The translations under genes and the position numbers were made by a program. This document shows, one piece after another, positions 10,091 through 17,960 of a DNA stretch of 41,174 bases (positions are counted from its first letter, which is position 1; each line of letters begins with the position of its first letter). The notes beneath the pieces are model-generated. The model was not told the DNA's origin. It made no database searches and worked only from the letters and a program-made list of their open reading frames with translations. The stretch is taken from the NCBI GenBank assembly GCA_003158455.1, contig PMJO01000092.1, positions 42,826 to 83,999 of the forward strand, in the 5' to 3' direction. This DNA comes from Myxococcales bacterium. Lineage in GTDB: Bacteria; Myxococcota_A; Polyangia; Fen-1088.

Positions 10091-10166
10091 ATGCTTCGCT
10101 GAAGTGGTCACATCACCTTGTGGTTCATCAGGGGTTGGCGAGTGACGGACGATGTCTTGTCCTCGC

Positions 10167-10203
10167 GGCAGAGAAGGTGGCACCGGGCAAAGCCTTCTCT
10201 GCC
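10167..10203 (-). terminator. 11-bp perfect inverted repeat between the TSP3 and VWA genes
   Basis: GGCAGAGAAGG (10167-10177) and CCTTCTCTGCC (10193-10203) are perfectly complementary with a 15-nt loop. The hairpin begins 14 nt after the stop of the TSP3 gene and lies about 77 nt upstream of the chosen VWA start. On the minus strand no U-tract follows, so it is not a classical Rho-independent terminator. It could be a processing or attenuation hairpin that lowers expression of the downstream lipoproteins relative to the TSP3 protein. Confidence 0.5.
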
Positions 10204-10216
10204 ATCTCAGGGAGGA

Positions 10217-11503
10217 TTAGCGCCGACGCCGCCAGAGTACCAGCAGGCCCAACCCCAAGACAACCAATAGGCCGGCGGGACGCCGTCCCGAAATCGCGCA
10301 GCCGCCGCCACTGTCGATCGGGTCGCCGGTCACCGTGATGGTGAGGTTGGCCTCAGCGTGCTGGACTGACGGCTCGTTCGGGTCGGCCTTCGCCAGATCC
10401 GCACTCACGGTCAGGTTGTACTGGCCTGGGTTATGCGGGATCAGCAACGGCCGCTTGTCCCCGTTGCTGGGGGCGCACTCGTAGCCGTCCCCGCAGGTGG
10501 CGTCTCCGTGCGGGTTCCTCACCGTGTCGTTGGAACCAGAGGGGGCGATCACGTTCCAGGTGAATGTGACATTGACGCCCTGGCGGTTGGCGAAGAGGGA
10601 GAGGTTGATGGTGTCGCCGGTGCTCGCCGTGACCAAGGGAGCCGCAACGACTTGGAACGGGAAGTTGGGATCCAGACACTGGCTTGGATCCGGATTCTTC
10701 GCGACGACCATGCAGAAGTAGTCATCGCAGGCGTCGCCAAGACCATCATGGTCCGAATCTTTCTGGTCGGGGTTCGGCACCAGCGGGCAATTGTCATTGC
10801 CGTTGGGTATCTTGTCCCCGTCCGCATCCGGATCGCAGTTGTCGCCCACCCCATCGTGGTCGGTATCTGTCTGTTTGGAATTGGCCGCCAGGGGGCAGTT
10901 GTCGGCGTTGTCCAAAATGCCATCCCCATCGGCATCGCCGTTCGGGCAGGTGGTCACGTTGGCCAGGAAAGGACAGGGATCGTCCTTGTTGGGTATGCCG
11001 TCGCCATCGATGTCGGGGTCACAGGCATCGCCCAGGCCATCCCCATCGGTGTCGGTTTGCGCTTTGTTGGGAACCAGCGGGCAATTGTCTTGGGCGTTGG
11101 GAACGCCATCGTTGTCCATGTCGGGATCGCACGCGTCGCCTATCCCATCCCCATCGTTGTCCAGCTGATCCTTGTTCGCCACGTGCGGACAGTTGTCACA
11201 CACATCGCCCACCCCATCGCCGTCGGAATCAGCCTGATCGCGGTTCGGACGGAATGGACAATTGTCGATATCGTCCTCGTAGCCGTCGCCATCATAGTCG
11301 TCCGAGGTGGAATAGGTGATGCCGATGTCGGTGTTGTTCACCAGGATCGAGCCGCCGCCTCCCCCGCCACCGCCGCCGCCATTGTTCTTGGGTGTGCCAC
11401 AGAAACCGGTGCCGCACTCACCATCAGTTTGCGCCATCACGGGCAACGCCACCAACAAGACCCCAGCCACGAGATTCACCGAAAACAACCCCGATTTTCT
11501 CAT
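10217..11503 (-). CDS. thrombospondin type 3 repeat protein with MYXO-CTERM-like tail
   Basis: A 428-residue protein with a Sec signal peptide ending at VMAQ, then a run of ten Gly (about residues 42-51). About ten or more consecutive Ca-binding TSP3 motifs follow (residues about 68-265, DSDGDGVGDVCDNC type with paired Cys), then an Ig-like beta domain (about 280-390). The C-terminus is GGGCAISGRR, a hydrophobic helix and WRRRR, matching the MYXO-CTERM sorting pattern (Cys, helix, Arg cluster) processed by myxosortase in Myxococcota. A good Shine-Dalgarno sequence (GAAAGGAGA, 11510-11518) precedes the ATG. Expected to be a rigid, Ca-stabilised surface protein, possibly the lead gene of the VWA cluster. 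Confidence 0.9.
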   Translation of the reverse strand: MRKSGLFSVNLVAGVLLVALPVMAQTDGECGTGFCGTPKNNGGGGGGGGGGSILVNNTDIGITYSTSDDYDGDGYEDDIDNCPFRPNRDQADSDGDGVGDVCDNCPHVANKDQLDNDGDGIGDACDPDMDNDGVPNAQDNCPLVPNKAQTDTDGDGLGDACDPDIDGDGIPNKDDPCPFLANVTTCPNGDADGDGILDNADNCPLAANSKQTDTDHDGVGDNCDPDADGDKIPNGNDNCPLVPNPDQKDSDHDGLGDACDDYFCMVVAKNPDPSQCLDPNFPFQVVAAPLVTASTGDTINLSLFANRQGVNVTFTWNVIAPSGSNDTVRNPHGDATCGDGYECAPSNGDKRPLLIPHNPGQYNLTVSADLAKADPNEPSVQHAEANLTITVTGDPIDSGGGCAISGRRPAGLLVVLGLGLLVLWRRRR

Positions 11504-11709
11504 CGCATGTCTCCTTTCGTGGCCAGTAGGTTGGACTTCGTCAGTTCATGAGAACAGCTTAATCGTAACATGTCTAGCGGAACCAGACGGCCAATTCTCC
11601 TTTTGCTTTCCATACGTTAACCGACATCGTCTTACCCAGGGGCACCTGTGCGGACAGCTGCATTCGCAGACTAGCGAGCGCTGCAACTGACCACAGAAAG
11701 ACTTCAATC

Positions 11710-12183
11710 TCAGATCGCCGTCTCGGTCAGGCTGAACCGCAGGAAATAGGAGCAGTAGGCATCGCTCGACAGCTCGACCAAATGATCGCCCGGCAGGACG
11801 GTGTGGATGGGCATGGCGATTATTCCGTCATCGCCTGCGGCTTGAAAGATGTCGACGCCCGCGCTGTCGTACAGTTCCTTTTCGCTGCAGCTCGGTTCCG
11901 AAACCTCCAGGCGCAGGGACGTGCCGGGAGCATGGCGATTGTCGAGGTAGATCTCGAACTTCAGATCGGATTCGGCCTTGGTGCGTACGATGAAGCGGCG
12001 GGCGCTGGGGAAATCTCCCTCGAGGTAGTGCCCGGTGTCGAGCACACAGCGGGCTGTGGTTCCGCAAGCGGTGGGAATGCTGTCTTCGCAGACCATAGGA
12101 TCGCGGCCTATTGTGAAAAACGATTCATTGCCGCAGGCACCCAGCCCGAGCAGCACAAGCGCTAGGGCGATCCGTCTTGTCAC
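11710..12183 (-). CDS. small lipoprotein, unrecognised
   Basis: I start at GTG 12183, whose GTGA overlaps the stop of the preceding gene and which gives a signal VTRRIALALVLLGLGAC with lipobox LGAC. The product is 157 residues. An ATG at 12261 would add 26 residues lying inside the upstream gene and bury the signal. The mature part has five or six Cys (CEDSIPTACGTTARC, SEPSCSEKE, AYCSYF), probably disulfides, in a beta-rich domain with VELSSDAYCSYFLRFSLTE near the end, reminiscent of a PPC-like fold. It is the last gene of a three-gene lipoprotein operon. Confidence 0.8.
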   Translation of the reverse strand: MTRRIALALVLLGLGACGNESFFTIGRDPMVCEDSIPTACGTTARCVLDTGHYLEGDFPSARRFIVRTKAESDLKFEIYLDNRHAPGTSLRLEVSEPSCSEKELYDSAGVDIFQAAGDDGIIAMPIHTVLPGDHLVELSSDAYCSYFLRFSLTETAI

Positions 12184-12644
12184 TGAGCCTGCACCTTGTC
12201 CTGAAAATCGCCATTCAGGGTGCGCCCCGCGGCTGGATCCAACAGGGTGGTGTGGAACCAACCCGTGACGTTCGCGTCAGCAACCGGCTCTTGGTCGAAA
12301 TGGATCTTGCCAACCTGTAGGGTGAAGTCGGTGGTGGTGGATTCCACGCGCTGGACTACCCCACGCGGCAGCCCGTTCGCCAGTGGCGCCGTCATGTCGA
12401 CGTCCATCCCCGCCACGGGTTGAATGTCGCCAATGCTCACCGTTACCTTCACCACCTTGGCCAGCACGGTCTGTCCGGACATGCGCAGGTATTCGACGGA
12501 AACCTCATCGTCCGCCGCCCGGATGATCTGGGTCTGGTCGAAGTCCAGGCTGAATACCTGGGACACGCTGCCGTACAGGCGGTTGGGTGGATCGCCACAG
12601 CTGGCGAGGAAAAGCAGAGGAACCAAATAGCGAGCTGTGCGCAT
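12180..12644 (-). CDS. small lipoprotein, unrecognised
   Basis: A 154-residue protein with signal MRTARYLVPLLFLASC (lipobox LASC, Cys16). The mature domain (SQVFSLDFDQTQIIR, then VSVEYLRMSGQTV) looks like an all-beta domain; I do not recognise it. Its ATG at 12644 overlaps the upstream stop by one base (TGATG), and its stop overlaps the next gene's GTG, so all three genes are translationally coupled. Predicted outer-membrane lipoprotein facing the periplasm or the surface. Confidence 0.82.
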   Translation of the reverse strand: MRTARYLVPLLFLASCGDPPNRLYGSVSQVFSLDFDQTQIIRAADDEVSVEYLRMSGQTVLAKVVKVTVSIGDIQPVAGMDVDMTAPLANGLPRGVVQRVESTTTDFTLQVGKIHFDQEPVADANVTGWFHTTLLDPAAGRTLNGDFQDKVQAQ

Positions 12645-13999
12645 CAGGGCTCCTTGGCAACCCGCAGGATCGCCTTGCTGCCGCCTGCGACGAGATCGGG
12701 GTAGCTCGACTGGAAGGCAATCACGGCCTTGCCATTCACGAAAGCCAGGGCGGTGTACTGTCCTTCGCTGACACCACTGTCGCCGGCGATTTTCTGGGTC
12801 TTCCAGATCCCCGCATTCCGACGGGCTAGATACAAGCCATCCTTGTTCAAGTCGCAGCCCGTGCCCACGCCATAGTCGTTGCAGCGGTAGTAGGCGATGG
12901 CAGGATTGCCGTCACCGTCGAAGGCTAGCGATGGGTAGAAACCGGTGACGCCGTCGCGATCCACGTCAACCGGTGCTGTCCAGGTGCTGCCGTCGCTGGA
13001 TTCGCTGTAGGTCAGAAGCTGGCTAGTGTCACCACAGTAGGCCAGCGCGTGCAGACCCTGGCTGCTGACGGCAAAGCCCAGTTGTTCGCGGATTTTCCCC
13101 ACGAATAGCTGCTGCGACTGCCAACCCTGGTCGGTCTGGTGGTCCAACCAGATGGCCGGTTTGGTCATGTTGTAGTGGACAACCGCGGCTTTGCCGGTTG
13201 GCGAAAAGCCGAGACGGATATAGCTGCCGCCGCCGCGAGCAACGTCCACCGTATAGATAGAATACGCACCACCGATCGCGAACTCCACGTCCGAGCTGTT
13301 GAAGTCGGTGTCCGCAAATCCAAAGTGCAGATCGCGAAAAGCCACCGCCAGATTGCCCGAGGATGGATCGAGCGCCAGCGCAGGCCAGTAGCCGGTGGCA
13401 TCGCCTTGATTGCACACGTCTTGGGCCGAGCAATTGACCGCCTGGTCAGCCGGCATGCCGCTCGACTGCGAATTCGCTGCGATGTCGCTGGGTGTGCCCA
13501 ACACCCCGCCGCTCACACTGGCCAGCATGAGATCCGAAGCCCCGCAGCGCATGCTCCCCGACGGACCGCCGGTGTAGGCCAGCACCGGCGCGCCGGTCTT
13601 GTCGAAGGCCAGGCCCACGCCCATCATGGCGGCGTAGGGCTGCGAGGTAGCGATCGTCCCGACAAAGCCGCTCGCAGAGGGAAGCACGACGCAGATGTCG
13701 AAAACCGGGGCGGTGGCGGCACGAGCTTCGATGGTGCACGTGGTCTGCCCACTGGTTTGCGCCAGGGTGGCAAAGGCCAGGTTGCCGCCCGACGCAGCGG
13801 CCACGGTCTGGTAGCCCGCCTGCTCCCCACATTCGGGAACATCGAAGAACTCCCAGGCCAGTGCGCCGGCTGTCGTATCCGTCGCGACCGGTGCGTCGCG
13901 CCTGGCGACCGCTGCATCGGGTCCAGCGCCGCTGCCTCCCGAGCAGGAGATAGCCAGGATCGCGACGATCGACATCGACAGGTTGATCGCGGTGCGCAC
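12644..13999 (-). CDS. lipoprotein with beta-propeller-like repeats
   Basis: A 451-residue protein with lipoprotein signal (VAILAISC, Cys near 19). After a short Ala/Gly/Asp linker comes a repeat-rich domain in which segments such as LAFDKTGAPVLAYTGG, LALDPSSGNLAVAFRD, LGFSPTGKAAVVHYN, LAFDGDGNPAIAYYR and LAFVNGKAVIAFQ recur about every 50-70 residues. This is the pattern of BNR/sialidase-like propeller blades, though catalytic Asp/Arg motifs of sialidases are not evident. It is the first gene of the three-gene operon (13999 to 11710). Function unknown; a surface binding protein is plausible. Confidence 0.82.
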   Translation of the reverse strand: MRTAINLSMSIVAILAISCSGGSGAGPDAAVARRDAPVATDTTAGALAWEFFDVPECGEQAGYQTVAAASGGNLAFATLAQTSGQTTCTIEARAATAPVFDICVVLPSASGFVGTIATSQPYAAMMGVGLAFDKTGAPVLAYTGGPSGSMRCGASDLMLASVSGGVLGTPSDIAANSQSSGMPADQAVNCSAQDVCNQGDATGYWPALALDPSSGNLAVAFRDLHFGFADTDFNSSDVEFAIGGAYSIYTVDVARGGGSYIRLGFSPTGKAAVVHYNMTKPAIWLDHQTDQGWQSQQLFVGKIREQLGFAVSSQGLHALAYCGDTSQLLTYSESSDGSTWTAPVDVDRDGVTGFYPSLAFDGDGNPAIAYYRCNDYGVGTGCDLNKDGLYLARRNAGIWKTQKIAGDSGVSEGQYTALAFVNGKAVIAFQSSYPDLVAGGSKAILRVAKEP

Positions 14000-14081
14000 G
14001 AACAGCTAGTGTCCACCCAAGGAGCAAGTCCGTCAACCTGGTGGCTCAGGTGGGACAAGGTGAGCCGAGTAGAAGAAGCCG

Positions 14082-15821
14082 CTATAGACTGCGCTTGTAG
14101 ATCTCCGCGCCCACGAAGACGCGGAATAGATCAGCATCGCAGCGGCCGGTCTTGACCTCGCTCTCCAGGATGGCCAGCGCACGGTGCGCCGGGACCGCGG
14201 CTTTGTAGGGCCGGTCCGCCGCAGTCAGCGCATCGAAGATGTCGGCAATGGTCAACATGCGCGCCTCGACGGGGATCTCGGCACCGCGCAGGCCGGCCGG
14301 GTAGCCTGCGCCGTTGAGCAACTCGTGATGGGCGGCGGCGATCTGCGGCACCTTGCGCAGCGATCGGCCCCAAGGAATGGTCTGCAGAAAGGCCACCGTG
14401 TGATTGACGTGGCTCTCGATCTGCTGGCGCTCCGACGGCGTCAGGCTGCCGCGCGGCACCTGCAGGGCCGCCAACTCCTCCGGCAGAAGATACGGCCTGG
14501 ATTGGCCGACTTCGTCGACGTACTTCCACGCCGCCACTTCCGCCAGGCGAGCCAGCACCGGTTGTTCCAGCAAAGTCGGCTCGTTGGCCGTCAGCACCAA
14601 GCGCCAGCACTCTTCCAGGGCGGCCAGTTGCTCGCTCTGCTCCCGCTCGATGGCCGGGAAAGCGTCGGCCGAACTGCCCCGTCGGATGTACTCCAGTTGC
14701 TGGCGCAGTGACTCGGCCTCGACCGATTTGCGAACGTAGGCTAGGCGCAGGCGGATGGCCTCAAGTTGGTGGTCGTAGAGCTTCTTCGCCTTCACCAGCA
14801 CCTGCTCACGCACGCCGACTTTCCCGAAGTCGTGCAACACCCCGGCGTATTCGATCTGGCGCAAGTCTTCGCGCGAGAAATGCAGGGGAGCGAGAGGTCC
14901 CTCGTCGACCGCATCCACTTTCTCGGCCAGGGCTACGCTCAAACTGGCCACGCGACGCGAATGTCCGGAGGTGGTCGGATCGCGCGATTCGATCGCGGTG
15001 ACTGAAGCGTCGACGAAACTCTCGAACAGGCGACGGATTTCGTCGTACAGAATGGCGTTCTCCAGTGACACCCCGGCCTGCGAAGCCAGCGCCAGCGCCA
15101 TCTCTTCCGCACGCTCGTCGAACGGAATCACACCCTCCTCGAAATCGGCCGGGGTGGACAGGACCTCGCGCGGCCGGCGCTTCTTGTTGATGAGTTGGAT
15201 GACGCCGATGACCTCGCCCTCGGCGGACAACATGGGCACGGTCAACATCGAACGCGCGCGGTAGCCGATCTTGTCGTCGAAGCTGCGGTTATGCGCGTTG
15301 CTCCCGGCGGCCGCTGCGGCCTGCCCGATGTCGGGCACGTTGATCGGCCGACCGGCCAGCACCGCCCGACCCGCCACCGAGGTGTCGTCAACCGGTAGGG
15401 TGAACTCCTTGAAGTCCACCGCGACGGAATCGTTTTGCGACAGCATGAAGTGCAAGCGGGCCGGATGGCTCGGCAGGCCGCCCGCCGGGGTTTGCCAGCG
15501 ACGCCAGCCGACTTCCCCCAGGGTACACGGCAGCCGCGCCGGATCGCCGAAGGCCAAGCTGTCGGGCTGGCCGTTGCCGTCGGCGTCTGCGGCCTCGATC
15601 ACGTACACGCTACCCGCATCGGCGCCGGTGATCCGGCGGCTCTTGTCTAGGATAAGGTCGAGCAGTTTGCGGATATCCCGCTCGGAAGACAGGGCGCGTG
15701 AGATGGCCAGCAGCTCTTCGCGCTCGTAGCGCGAACGATCGATGGGACTCGGCCCCCCGGACCCGGGTTCGTTCGCCGCCACGGCGTCAACCCTCGCTGC
15801 CCGGCGGCCGGCCGGCGCCAT
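14082..15821 (-). CDS. GAF + HD-GYP domain protein (putative cyclic-di-GMP phosphodiesterase)
   Basis: Up to 579 residues. Residues about 45-245 form a GAF domain ([39 protein letters not shown]). Residues about 275-575 form an HD-GYP domain with GHSRRVA, the HD pair in [22 protein letters not shown] with the GYP signature, and [16 protein letters not shown]. The HD pair, HH and GYP motifs are kept, so hydrolysis of cyclic-di-GMP is likely. An insertion of about 100 residues (about 370-460) separates the HD and GYP halves. The ATG at 15821 overlaps the PhoH gene by 35 bp; GTG 15782 is an alternative that avoids overlap. A cytoplasmic signalling protein, cotranscribed with PhoH. Confidence 0.9.
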   Translation of the reverse strand: MAPAGRRAARVDAVAANEPGSGGPSPIDRSRYEREELLAISRALSSERDIRKLLDLILDKSRRITGADAGSVYVIEAADADGNGQPDSLAFGDPARLPCTLGEVGWRRWQTPAGGLPSHPARLHFMLSQNDSVAVDFKEFTLPVDDTSVAGRAVLAGRPINVPDIGQAAAAAGSNAHNRSFDDKIGYRARSMLTVPMLSAEGEVIGVIQLINKKRRPREVLSTPADFEEGVIPFDERAEEMALALASQAGVSLENAILYDEIRRLFESFVDASVTAIESRDPTTSGHSRRVASLSVALAEKVDAVDEGPLAPLHFSREDLRQIEYAGVLHDFGKVGVREQVLVKAKKLYDHQLEAIRLRLAYVRKSVEAESLRQQLEYIRRGSSADAFPAIEREQSEQLAALEECWRLVLTANEPTLLEQPVLARLAEVAAWKYVDEVGQSRPYLLPEELAALQVPRGSLTPSERQQIESHVNHTVAFLQTIPWGRSLRKVPQIAAAHHELLNGAGYPAGLRGAEIPVEARMLTIADIFDALTAADRPYKAAVPAHRALAILESEVKTGRCDADLFRVFVGAEIYKRSL

Positions 15822-16884
15822 TGTTCTGCGCCTTGCGGTCGTAGGCCCGGATGATCTCGGCCACCAGCGGGTGGCGGACCACGTCGACCTCGGTGAAGCG
15901 GCAAAAAGCGATGCCCTCGATCCCGCGCAGGAGCGATTCGGCCTCGGTCAGGCCGGAGCGCCGGTAGTCGGGCAGATCGATCTGGGTCACGTCGCCGGTG
16001 ATCACCGCCTTGGACTCGTAGCCCAAGCGGGTGAGGAACATCTTCATCTGCTCGCCGGTGGTGTTCTGCGCCTCGTCCAGAATGACGAACGAATCGTTGA
16101 GGGTGCGGCCGCGCATGAACGCGATGGGCGCGATCTCGATCATCCCGCGTTCGACCAACTGATGGGCGCGGTCGAAGTCCATCATGTCGTGGAGGGCATC
16201 GTAGAGCGGCCGCAAGTACGGCGAAACCTTCTCTTCCATACTGCCCGGCAAGAAGCCCAACCGCTCGCCTGCCTCAAGCGCCGGCCGGGTCAGCACGATG
16301 CGCTTGACCCGCTTCTCCATGAGTTGGCGCAGGGCCAGCGCCATGGCTAGATAGGTCTTGCCGGTTCCCGCCGGCCCGATGGCGAACACGATGTCGCGCT
16401 CGCGGATGGCGTCGACGTAGCGCTTTTGCGCCAAGCCTTTGGGCGCGATGGGCCGGGCGCGGCTGCCCACCAGGATGGTGTCGGAGAAAACTTCCTGCAG
16501 GTTGGCGTTGGCATCCCCGCGCAGCACGTGTGCCGCGCGCGTGACATCCTCGGGCCCTACCGAGCGGCCGCCGCGCACCATGCGGTAAAGCTGCTCCACC
16601 AGGCGGCGCGCCTGAGCGATGGCGTCGGTCGGACCCAGGAAAGTCAACTCGTTGCCCCGCGAGTGCAGCCGAGCGCCTGTTTCCAGCTCGATCCGCTTGA
16701 GATTGGCGTTCTTCTCGCCGAACAACGAGAGCGCAACCCGGTTGTCGTCGAGGACCACTCGGTCCGACTCGACATCCGTAGTTTCTCGCAGGGGATCGCT
16801 TGGCCGCTGACTCAATCGAACCTGATCCTGTGTACCACGGAACTGCGGCCACGACCAGCGCCCTGTGCTGCGACGAGTTTCCAC
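15787..16884 (-). CDS. phoH: PhoH family ATPase (YbeZ-type)
   Basis: 365 residues from GTG 16884. Residues about 42-105 are the KH-like N-terminal domain typical of bacterial PhoH/YbeZ ([16 protein letters not shown]). The P-loop NTPase follows with Walker A GPAGTGKT at 170-177, [17 protein letters not shown], and Walker B VILDEAQN (Asp270/Glu271) with the family-specific [10 protein letters not shown]. It is a cytoplasmic protein linked in other bacteria to RNA/ribosome maturation through YbeY. The N-terminus before residue 40 is not conserved in sense; a TTG at 16815 is an alternative start. In many genomes a 7TM-HD protein and YbeY follow PhoH; here a GAF/HD-GYP gene follows and no ybeY is present in the window. 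Confidence 0.92.
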   Translation of the reverse strand: METRRSTGRWSWPQFRGTQDQVRLSQRPSDPLRETTDVESDRVVLDDNRVALSLFGEKNANLKRIELETGARLHSRGNELTFLGPTDAIAQARRLVEQLYRMVRGGRSVGPEDVTRAAHVLRGDANANLQEVFSDTILVGSRARPIAPKGLAQKRYVDAIRERDIVFAIGPAGTGKTYLAMALALRQLMEKRVKRIVLTRPALEAGERLGFLPGSMEEKVSPYLRPLYDALHDMMDFDRAHQLVERGMIEIAPIAFMRGRTLNDSFVILDEAQNTTGEQMKMFLTRLGYESKAVITGDVTQIDLPDYRRSGLTEAESLLRGIEGIAFCRFTEVDVVRHPLVAEIIRAYDRKAQNNGAGRPPGSEG

Positions 16885-16962
16885 CCAATTGCCGCGCCTT
16901 GCGGCGCGCCAAGATCACCTGCATCTCGCCGCCCGAAGGGGCCGGCCTCCCCTATTTCGGGT

Positions 16963-17020
16963 GTGTCCCACATGACCCGTCAGAAAGCCGGCCCTCGAGC
17001 CGACGGGGCACGTGGGACAG
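16963..17020. repeat. REP-like nested palindrome
   Basis: The arms 16963-16981 and 17002-17020 are complementary at 16 of 19 positions (GTGTCCCACATGACCCGTC against GACGGGGCACGTGGGACAG). The loop contains a small CGGC/GCCG stem. The element is flanked by near-identical CCCCTATTTC words on both sides (about 16950 and 17023). It sits immediately 3' of the SGNH hydrolase stop codon. The GGGACTGTCCC/AAATAGGGG wording recalls REP elements mobilised by TnpA-REP transposases, but only one copy is present in the window. Confidence 0.6.
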
Positions 17021-17025
17021 TCCCC

Positions 17026-17769
17026 CTATTTCCGCCAGAAGGTCCTCACGACGCGCGCCCATTCATCAGCCATGAGTTGATGTCCAGCAGGGGTGGGCTG
17101 CACCCCGTCCCAAATCCAGTACTCCACCGGCGCCTTGTCGCAGGCGTCATCGAACATCTTCTGAAAATGGACTACCGGGGCTTTGTACTTCGCGCCCAGT
17201 TTCGCAACGATCTGCTGAATCTTTCCGAGGGCGTCCAGCCACTCACTCAACCGCGCCTTGGTGCGCGTTCCGGGAAGCATGAAGGGCTCACACAACACTA
17301 TCTTGATTCCCGGCAGGGCTGCGACTGTGTCGGCCAGCAGCTTGTCATAGGCTTGTTCGAACTCCTCGACCGGGACCTTCTTGCCGGCATCCAGGTTGTG
17401 CCAAACATCGTTGATCCCAATCAAGATACTCAGCACATCCGGCTTGAGGGCGATGGTGTCATTCGGCCAGCGAGCGAGCAGATCGGGAATCTTGTTGCCA
17501 GCGGCACCGCGATTGAAAAAGGTGAGATTCCGTTCGGGGGAATGCGCGCCAAAGTCAGCCGCCAGGATGTAGGCATAGCCGTGGCCCATGTTGTGGTTGA
17601 GATCATCGATTGGCCCGCGACCGCCATCGGTGATCGAGTCGCCTTGGAACAAGATGCGGGCACCTTTGCGAAAGCCCGCGGGCGCGCCGCCAGCGGCCTC
17701 GGCCGAAGGCGCGACAAAGGCAAAGGCCAGTACAGCGAAGAACAGTTGAGTCACGGTTGTCTTGGTCAT
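17026..17769 (-). CDS. exported SGNH/GDSL-type hydrolase (esterase)
   Basis: 247 residues from ATG 17769, chosen because it follows a GGGAG ribosome site and gives a clean signal peptide (MTKTTVTQLFFAVLAFAFVA, cleavage near AEAA); an in-frame ATG at 17859 would extend it by 30 residues without support. SGNH blocks are all present: block I LFQGDSITDGG (nucleophile Ser45), block II NRGAAGNK (Gly), block III ILIGINDVW (Asn), and block V DGVQPTPAGH (Asp221, His230). The fold is typical of secreted carbohydrate or lipid esterases such as rhamnogalacturonan or xylan acetylesterases; the substrate cannot be told. A nearby GH30 enzyme makes a role in polysaccharide deacetylation plausible. Confidence 0.92.
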   Translation of the reverse strand: MTKTTVTQLFFAVLAFAFVAPSAEAAGGAPAGFRKGARILFQGDSITDGGRGPIDDLNHNMGHGYAYILAADFGAHSPERNLTFFNRGAAGNKIPDLLARWPNDTIALKPDVLSILIGINDVWHNLDAGKKVPVEEFEQAYDKLLADTVAALPGIKIVLCEPFMLPGTRTKARLSEWLDALGKIQQIVAKLGAKYKAPVVHFQKMFDDACDKAPVEYWIWDGVQPTPAGHQLMADEWARVVRTFWRK

Positions 17770-17960
17770 GGTGTGCTCCCAATATTTCGCCGATGCGCGG
17801 GCTGAAAACGTAGGGGAATAGGCAACTACAGCGCCGTCCCGCGAGGTGCTCCTTGCCAACCTCGCAGATTGTCAGGGTTTCGTCAATTGCAGCGCCCATC
17901 GCATGCCGATCCGCGCATTCAGCAAGTGCCCCCAAACTGCCGAAGGTAGGGACATCTCGG

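Noticed and set aside
10183-10183. ATG at 10183 as start of the second VWA lipoprotein
   Set aside because: It lies in the loop of the 10167-10203 hairpin and would place 31 residues before the lipoprotein signal. ATG 10090 (or GTG 10111) fits better.
14001-14080. Imperfect GGTGG/CCACC repeats after the HD-GYP operon region as a terminator
   Set aside because: Arms are short and mismatched and no T-tract follows; too weak to list.
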